From Bacteroidaceae bacterium (GTDB lineage Bacteria; Bacteroidota; Bacteroidia; Bacteroidales; Bacteroidaceae), in the NCBI GenBank assembly GCA_016302965.1, contig JAEDMP010000016.1, positions 1 to 38,152 on the forward strand: 38,152 nucleotides of DNA, written 5' to 3'. Within the stretch, counting starts at the first letter, position 1, and each line of letters opens with the position of its first letter. The notes beneath the pieces were generated by a model. The model was not told the DNA's origin and ran no database searches. It saw only the letters and a list, made by a program, of their open reading frames with translations. This document shows positions 31,750-38,152 of this stretch, in pieces. A program made the position numbers and the translations under genes.

Positions 31750-32388
31750 TTATTGTGGGAAATGATAAAAATCTGGTGTGACAGGAGGAAACGCTTTCAG
31801 CGCCTCCAAAAGGCGTTCGGCATGACGCATGAGGTCACTGCCACTACGGTTCCAGATGTCGCCGAGGAAGGCAGCCCCTCCGAAATGCCATTCAGCCAGT
31901 TGGGGAATACGCCCCATATCCACCCCTCCGAGTGCCACGACCCGGCTTCCGATGAGCCCCTCATCAGCAGCCGCCTGCAGGTCACCGGGCGTATAGGCGG
32001 CAGGATAGCCCTGCTTGGAGATGCTGTTGAAGATGGGGCTTAGAAAAGCATAGTTGAGTTGGGGCAGACGCTTGCGGAGTTCACCGAGAGAGTGGCAAGA
32101 GGCAGAGACCGTCTGACCGGCTGTCAAGAACCTTGCATGGGGATTGCGGCTGTTCAAATGAATCCCTCCCAATGACGGCTCATATTCAGCCACGAGTTCA
32201 TGGCAATCGTGCAACACAACCCGGCTATACCATCGAGGCTCTATCTCCTGCAGGAGCTGTCGGTGAGCCTCTGCCGGAGCACCGGGCTTGCGCAGATGCA
32301 GGCGGTCGATGCCTAAGGACATGAGGCTGTTGATCAAAGAAGCCTCGCCGGGGAAAAACTCCGGCGAGGTGATGACAATCATTTGCAT
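31750..32388 (-). CDS. Second ThiE/TenI-like protein, divergent active site
   Basis: 212 residues of the thiamine-phosphate-synthase (TIM barrel) superfamily. Corresponding positions are visible (LHLRKPG, GIHLNS, FLSPIFNSISKQGY, ALGGV), but they differ from the true ThiE in this operon: IDD is HD, HLGKND is HLNSRN, and the GPFRFTSTK phosphate loop is SPIFNSISK. It may be a TenI-type aromatase, which converts the thiazole tautomer into the aromatic carboxylate and speeds thiamine formation, or a synthase with altered specificity. It follows thiC after 24 nt. Co-occurrence in the operon supports a thiamine role; the exact reaction is inference. Confidence 0.75.
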   Translation of the reverse strand: MQMIVITSPEFFPGEASLINSLMSLGIDRLHLRKPGAPAEAHRQLLQEIEPRWYSRVVLHDCHELVAEYEPSLGGIHLNSRNPHARFLTAGQTVSASCHSLGELRKRLPQLNYAFLSPIFNSISKQGYPAAYTPGDLQAAADEGLIGSRVVALGGVDMGRIPQLAEWHFGGAAFLGDIWNRSGSDLMRHAERLLEALKAFPPVTPDFYHFPQ

Positions 32389-32412
32389 GATGGATAACAG
32401 ATGAAGCCGCTC

Positions 32413-33990
<1,578 letters not shown>

Positions 33991-34033
33991 ATCGATGTTG
34001 TTTTTTTGTGATTATCTTTGGCTGATTGGATGC

Positions 34034-34690
34034 TTATTCAGCTGTTGGTGTCTCTGACAGCGCATCGTCGGCTATGAAGCGTCGCATCTCGCCGACAGGG
34101 TCTTCGGCCCCCAGCACAGCACCGCTCACGGCAATTCCCTGCACACCGGTATGGAGGATGTCGTCCACGTCGGACAGTGTGATGCCGCCAATGGCCACGA
34201 CAGGCAAGCGGATGCCCTTCTGCCTCATCTTTTCCATAATACACCGGTAGCCCTGCAAGCCCAGGATGGGTGCAAGGTTTTGCTTTGTCGAGGTAAATCG
34301 GAAGGGGCCACAACCGATATAGTCGGCTCCTTGCTCGTGCAATCGGCAGATATCCTCAAAGGTATTGGCCGTTCCTCCGATAATCATCTCCTCACCGAGT
34401 ATGCGACGAGCCTCACTTACCGGCATGTCGTTTTTGCCGAGATGCACTCCGTCGGCCCTCAACTCCTTGGCCAATTCCACGCGGTCGTCAATGAGAAACA
34501 CAGCCTCGTTTTCTTGGCAGAGTGGCTGTATGGCTGCCGCAGCCTGACGCATTTCGTCATCCGTGGCACCTTTCATTCGGAGCTGAATCCATTTGCAACC
34601 GCCCTGAAGAGCCAATTGGGCTCCTTCAACATAGCTATAGCGGTTTGTTTGATGGGTAATAAATTGGATTGGTCTCATCATCGTTATCAT
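34034..34690 (-). CDS. thiE: Thiamine-phosphate synthase ThiE
   Basis: Joins HMP diphosphate and thiazole phosphate to give thiamine phosphate. I start it at the ATG at 34688-34690, which overlaps the thiD stop as ATGA, giving 218 residues; two further ATGs follow within four codons, and the open frame upstream lies inside thiD. Catalytic landmarks are all present: IQLRMKG, FLIDDR, GVHLGKNDMP, GPFRFTSTKQ (pyrophosphate loop with Lys) and VVAIGGI. In contrast to the second ThiE-like gene its active site looks intact. Confidence 0.93.
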   Translation of the reverse strand: MITMMRPIQFITHQTNRYSYVEGAQLALQGGCKWIQLRMKGATDDEMRQAAAAIQPLCQENEAVFLIDDRVELAKELRADGVHLGKNDMPVSEARRILGEEMIIGGTANTFEDICRLHEQGADYIGCGPFRFTSTKQNLAPILGLQGYRCIMEKMRQKGIRLPVVAIGGITLSDVDDILHTGVQGIAVSGAVLGAEDPVGEMRRFIADDALSETPTAE

Positions 34691-35532
34691 TTGTTGGTTG
34701 CTCTCAGTGAGAGCGGCTGGTAGAAATGGTTCACAGGTCCGTGCCCCTGCCCAATCTCCACCTCTGCTCCAGCACGTAGAGCGGCAGTAAGATAGCTTTT
34801 GGCTTTGCTGATGGCAGCGGTCACTTCCTCTCCCTGTGCCAGCCATGCGGTAATGGCCGAAGAGAGCGTACATCCTGTTCCATGCGTATTGCGGGTGGCA
34901 ATGTTTTCCGCGACAAAGAACTGGGGCGAATCAGGTTGTGAAGACAGATAGAGCCGGTCTTTCTTTTCTCCCTCAATGTGCCCTCCCTTGATGAGCAGGG
35001 CCCGGCATCCCAGATTCAGAATACGCAGAGCCGCCTTGTCCATCTCGTCATCACTGGTCAAACGCATATTGGCAAGCACCTCTGCCTCCAACACGTTGGG
35101 TGTAAGCAGAGTGGCTAACGGCAACAGTTTGCGGCAAAAACACTGCAGGGCATCATCCCGCATTAGTCTTGACCCGCTGGTTGCCACCATCACCGGATCA
35201 ACCACCAAGTGTCTCAGCCCTCCCCCATGTTCCATCAGATAGGGTTTGATGGTGTGGGCAATGGCATGGATAGTGTCGGTATCATTTACCATCCCCACCT
35301 TCACCGCTGTGGGTTTAATGTCGTCCATGACGGCCTTGATTTGCCCAGCCACCACTTCCGAAGGCACGGCATGCACAGCCGTCACCCCCATCGTGTTCTG
35401 TACAGTGACAGCGGTGATAGCCGAGGCGGCATAACATCCCAATGCCGACATTGTTTTGATGTCTGCTTGAACACCTGCTCCACCAGAGCTATCGCTTCCT
35501 GCAATGGTCAATGCTGTTGGATATCGCATCAT
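34687..35532 (-). CDS. thiD: HMP/HMP-phosphate kinase ThiD
   Basis: Phosphorylates HMP and HMP phosphate to the diphosphate used by ThiE. 281 residues of the ribokinase fold. TIAGSDSSGGAGVQADIKT near the N-terminus is the signature, VKVGMVND follows, and the anion-hole motif near the C-terminus reads NTHGTGCTLSSAI, containing the catalytic-base region GTGC. The stop overlaps the thiE start (ATGA); the start lies 5 nt from the thiH stop codon. Possible starts differ by one codon. Confidence 0.95.
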   Translation of the reverse strand: MMRYPTALTIAGSDSSGGAGVQADIKTMSALGCYAASAITAVTVQNTMGVTAVHAVPSEVVAGQIKAVMDDIKPTAVKVGMVNDTDTIHAIAHTIKPYLMEHGGGLRHLVVDPVMVATSGSRLMRDDALQCFCRKLLPLATLLTPNVLEAEVLANMRLTSDDEMDKAALRILNLGCRALLIKGGHIEGEKKDRLYLSSQPDSPQFFVAENIATRNTHGTGCTLSSAITAWLAQGEEVTAAISKAKSYLTAALRAGAEVEIGQGHGPVNHFYQPLSLRATNK

Positions 35533-35537
35533 ATTTG

Positions 35538-36656
35538 CTATTTGAAGTCAAAACTGCGGTCCCAGTTTTTCCATACGGGCTCCATACCAAGTGCTCTGAG
35601 ATCGGCATCCACCTGCCGGGCGGTTCGGGCGTCGCTCACATCAAACTGCGCCAGCGAATCGGGATGGCAGCAATAGCCTCCGGGGTCGGTATGGCTCTCG
35701 GCACTCATGGTGGTTACGCCGAGGCGGGCCATATTGTTGCGCACCTCGGGTGTCTCACGGGTGGAGTAAGAGATATCCACATCTGGGTCGAAGATACGCA
35801 TGGCAAAGGTCACCTGTGCCAGTTCGCGGTCGCTCATCTCCACGTTGGGCTGGAATCCTCCGTTCTCGGCACTTCGCATACGGGGAAAGTTCACGCTGTA
35901 CTGTGTTCGCCAATAGGTCTTTTCGAGATAGCGCAGATGGCGTGCCAGCATCACCACCTCTGTTCGCCAGTCTTCGAGACCGATAAGCGCCCCCATTCCA
36001 ATCTTGTGTACTCCGGCCATACCCATGCGGTCGTAGCCGTTGAGTCGCCACTCATAGTTTGACTTGGGACCCCGTGGGTGATACACTTTATACCGTTTCT
36101 CATTGTAGGTCTCCTGGAAACAGATGACACCGTTGAGTCCGTGCTCCCGGAGTTTGGCATAGTCGGCGGTATCGAGCGGCATCACCTCAATCTGCAGGTT
36201 GTTGAAATAGGGCTTGGCTAGGTCGAGTGCCCTTGCGATATAGTCGACGCCAGCCTTGGCCGGGTTTTCACCTGTCAGCACGAGCAGGTTGTCGAAGGGA
36301 CCAAGCTTCTTGATGGCCTCATATTCGCGCACGATTTCCTCCTCAGTGAGGATGGTTCTCTTCATCTTGTTCTGCACATGGAATCCGCAGTATATGCAGG
36401 AATTGGCGCAGGAGTTCGTGATATAGATAGGGATGAACATGTTGATGGTGTTGCCAAAGCGCTCGCGGGTGATGCGCTGGCTCCGCTGGGCCATCAGTTC
36501 GAGATAGGGGTCGGCGGCAGGCGAGATGAGGGCCATGAAGTCGTCGATGTTCAGACGTGACTTGGCGAGTGCGCGTCGCACGTCGGCATCTGTCTTGGCG
36601 AGAATCTGCTGTGAGGTCTCGTCCCAGTCATATTTTTGTATTTCTTCGTAGAACAT
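35538..36656 (-). CDS. thiH: 2-iminoacetate synthase ThiH
   Basis: Radical SAM enzyme that splits tyrosine to dehydroglycine for thiazole formation; it replaces the oxygen-dependent ThiO, as expected in an anaerobe. I start at the ATG at 36656 (MFYEEIQKYDW), giving 372 residues; the frame upstream runs through the thiS-thiH gap. The radical SAM motif CxxxCxxC is visible in TNSCANSCIYCGF. HTDPGGY and SYSTRE are further conserved segments. Works with ThiG and ThiS encoded just before it. Confidence 0.95.
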   Translation of the reverse strand: MFYEEIQKYDWDETSQQILAKTDADVRRALAKSRLNIDDFMALISPAADPYLELMAQRSQRITRERFGNTINMFIPIYITNSCANSCIYCGFHVQNKMKRTILTEEEIVREYEAIKKLGPFDNLLVLTGENPAKAGVDYIARALDLAKPYFNNLQIEVMPLDTADYAKLREHGLNGVICFQETYNEKRYKVYHPRGPKSNYEWRLNGYDRMGMAGVHKIGMGALIGLEDWRTEVVMLARHLRYLEKTYWRTQYSVNFPRMRSAENGGFQPNVEMSDRELAQVTFAMRIFDPDVDISYSTRETPEVRNNMARLGVTTMSAESHTDPGGYCCHPDSLAQFDVSDARTARQVDADLRALGMEPVWKNWDRSFDFK

Positions 36657-36697
36657 TTCTGATGATTTTTCTACCTTGGGTTTGGTGATTAATTGGG

Positions 36698-36895
36698 TTA
36701 TCCTCCACAGAAGGCTTTGAGGATGACAATGTCGTCGCCCTCGCAGATATGGCGCTCTGCCCACTGTTCGCGGGACACCATCTCGTTGTTGATGGCCAAG
36801 GCCACCCCTTTGTCTGGCAGCTGCTGCTTGGCTGCAAACTCAGCCACAGTCATGGCTTCGAGCTCCTGTTGCTGGTTGTTGATGGTTACTTTCAT
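36698..36895 (-). CDS. thiS: Sulfur-carrier protein ThiS
   Basis: 65-residue ubiquitin-like protein ending in the essential Gly-Gly (AFCGG), which is adenylated and thiocarboxylated to supply sulfur to ThiG. I use the ATG at 36895 (MKVTINNQQQ), which matches the usual N-terminus; another ATG at 36916 would add seven residues. The adenylating enzyme ThiF is not in this operon. Confidence 0.92.
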   Translation of the reverse strand: MKVTINNQQQELEAMTVAEFAAKQQLPDKGVALAINNEMVSREQWAERHICEGDDIVILKAFCGG

Positions 36896-36977
36896 TTCAC
36901 TGTTATTCTTTATCATTGGTTATTGTTTCCTCCTCATGTCTGGTTTCATGAAAAGGTGAACTCTGTCTATGCCACCG

Positions 36978-37754
36978 TCAGTTGTTGAGGAAGGCGGTAA
37001 GGGGCGAGCTTGCCACAGCCGTCATGTCAATCTGCTGCACAGCGAGACCAGCCTCGTAGGCTTCGCGTCCGCACTCTACTGCTTTCTTGAAGGCGCGAGC
37101 CATTGCCACGGGATCTCCGGCCACCGAGATGGCGGTATTGACGAGACAGGCATCAGCCCCTATCTCCATGGCTTTGGCAGCATCACTGGGGCTTCCGATA
37201 CCGGCATCCACCACGACGGGCACCGAAGCTTCCTCAATAATGATTTGCAGGAAGTCGAAGGTGCGCAATCCTTTGTTGGTACCGATGGGAGCAGCCAGCG
37301 GCATCACGGTAGCGGCTCCAGCCTCGGCCAGCCGCTTGCAGAGCACGGGGTCGGCCTGACAGTAGGGCAGCACGACAAACCCCTCCTTCACGAGCTGCTC
37401 GGTGGCTTTGAGTGTTTCTACGGGATCGGGCAAGAGGTAGCGAGGGTCAGGGTGAATCTCGAGCTTGAGCCAGTTGGTGCCAAAGGCCTCACGGGCCATC
37501 TTGGCGGCAAACACTGCCTCTTGGGCATTGCGTGTCCCCGAGGTGTTGGGCAACAACTGTATGTTGGGGCGTGCGATATGCTGCAACATGTCGTCGCCGG
37601 CATCGTTGAGGTCGATACGTTTCATGGCCATGGTCACCATCTCGGTTTCCGAGGCGGCTATGGCTTCGGCCATCACTTGGTTTGAGCTGAATTTTCCTGT
37701 TCCAAGAAACAGGCGGGAGCCGAACTCTCTCCCGGCAATTACCAATTTCTCCAT
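36978..37754 (-). CDS. thiG: Thiazole synthase ThiG
   Basis: Builds thiazole phosphate from 1-deoxy-xylulose 5-phosphate, dehydroglycine (from ThiH) and ThiS thiocarboxylate. 258 residues, the usual length for a TIM-barrel ThiG. The Schiff-base lysine is Lys97 in TNWLKLEI. Other signature segments are RLFLGTGKF (14-22), NTSGTRNAQEA (70-80) and the phosphate-binding VVVDAGIGSPSDAAKAMEIGADACL-like region towards the end. First gene of the operon, about 100 nt downstream of the TPP riboswitch. Confidence 0.95.
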   Translation of the reverse strand: MEKLVIAGREFGSRLFLGTGKFSSNQVMAEAIAASETEMVTMAMKRIDLNDAGDDMLQHIARPNIQLLPNTSGTRNAQEAVFAAKMAREAFGTNWLKLEIHPDPRYLLPDPVETLKATEQLVKEGFVVLPYCQADPVLCKRLAEAGAATVMPLAAPIGTNKGLRTFDFLQIIIEEASVPVVVDAGIGSPSDAAKAMEIGADACLVNTAISVAGDPVAMARAFKKAVECGREAYEAGLAVQQIDMTAVASSPLTAFLNN

Positions 37755-37857
37755 TGTCTTTGTCTGTATATTTGGTTTCAGATTTATCGATACGGCAGAG
37801 GAGTACAGTGGATGGGCGGTGCTGGGGTAAATGTCGGGTCTTGAATGGTCGTGTCAG

Positions 37858-37930
37858 TCCCTACGGCGGCATTATCCGCATCAGGTTTCGGGTATAATCT
37901 CAGCCCTGGCAACTGCCGGAGCACCCCTCT
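37858..37930 (-). promoter_or_regulatory. TPP riboswitch (THI box) of the thi operon
   Basis: Read on the minus strand, the stretch carries the conserved THI-box elements in order: GGGGTGC, CTGAGATTATACCCG, ACCTGATGCGGATAATGCC and GCCGTAGGGA. Only one base departs from the usual ACCTGATCCGGATAAT core. It lies about 100 nt upstream of thiG and just downstream of a good promoter. No hairpin followed by a T-run is seen between it and thiG, so regulation is more likely at translation initiation than by a simple terminator; that point is inference. Confidence 0.95.
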
Positions 37931-37945
37931 GTCATGCTTTGGCTG

Positions 37946-37976
37946 CAAAGTTACAACTTTTCATTTATCCGACAAA
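37946..37976 (-). promoter_or_regulatory. Promoter of the thiamine operon
   Basis: Minus-strand TTTG (37976-37973), 19 nt, then TAACTTTG (37953-37946). The predicted start is near 37939, so the riboswitch is at the very 5' end of the transcript. Confidence 0.75.
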
Positions 37977-38095
37977 ATCTTTCTGCATTTTTTTTGTGGA
38001 TATACTGTATATGCAAGCCCACTATCCCGATTTTGCCTTTATCCATCTACCCCCGGCTGATTCCGTTTCCGTTCACGCCGGCCTCGGGTGAACGC

Positions 38096-38131
38096 ACAAA
38101 AGGATGGCAAGAACATCAATCCTGCCATCCT
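38096..38131 (-). terminator. Probable terminator of a minus-strand gene beyond the right edge
   Basis: A 9-bp stem AGGATGGCA/TGCCATCCT (38101-38109 with 38123-38131) is followed on the minus strand by a short T-run (38101-38098). The 120 nt between it and the thi promoter hold only a weak GTTCAC/GTGAAC hairpin (38069-38093) and no gene I can support. Confidence 0.45.
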
Positions 38132-38152
38132 GCTCAATCTTATCAAGCAAAC

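Overview
The window looks like an ordinary chromosomal stretch of a Bacteroidota genome, most likely a fairly GC-rich Prevotellaceae-type member of Bacteroidales. The grounds are the gene families present (DUF3822, DUF4492, DUF349, a TonB receptor with a carboxypeptidase-regulatory-like N-domain, CydAB without CydX) and many upstream regions carrying the Bacteroidota promoter signature: a TAnnTTTG -7 box, often with TTTG 19-20 nt further upstream. I see no IS element, phage gene, CRISPR array, tRNA or rRNA. Species assignment is inference.

Layout. 1-1430 (minus): mnmA followed by a MerR-type regulator cut by the left edge. 1706-3482 (plus): an SPFH membrane protein, a tiny ribbon-helix-helix protein and a DUF1648 membrane protein. 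3483-4281: about 800 bp without a protein gene. Its minus strand has a textbook promoter, about 660 nt of AGGTA-rich repeats, and a structured 3' end with a terminator. I read it as an undescribed long non-coding RNA, and it is the best candidate for something new here. 4282-7734: ksgA (minus) diverging from a flippase-like membrane protein and the dipeptidase pepD. 7878-12263 (minus): a TonB-dependent receptor and a probable surface lipoprotein with a beta-helix look, preceded by 23-bp-phased direct repeats. 12751-16232 (plus): DUF3822, rsmD, a RecD-like helicase and a phosphopantetheinyl transferase, tightly packed. 16360-21846 (plus): alaS, a CorA-type transporter and a DUF349 protein. 22031-25092 (minus): DUF4492-cydA-cydB. 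25388-31240 (plus): an anchored coiled-coil protein, then TolC, an HlyD-like adaptor and two ABC-2 permeases, with no ATPase gene. 31229-37930 (minus): TPP riboswitch-thiG-thiS-thiH-thiD-thiE-thiC-second ThiE-like gene-low-molecular-weight phosphatase.

How the genes work together. The thiamine operon supplies both halves of thiamine: ThiC and ThiD make the pyrimidine, ThiG, ThiS and ThiH make the thiazole, and ThiE joins them. The whole is fed back through the TPP riboswitch, but thiF and a final thiamine-phosphate kinase or phosphatase of a known family are not in the window. CydAB gives high-affinity oxygen reduction, which suits an anaerobe exposed to traces of oxygen. The TolC-HlyD-permease set should form an envelope-spanning exporter that borrows or lacks its ATPase. 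MnmA, KsgA, RsmD and AlaS are translation housekeeping functions. All calls come from reading the translations and motifs; no database search was run.
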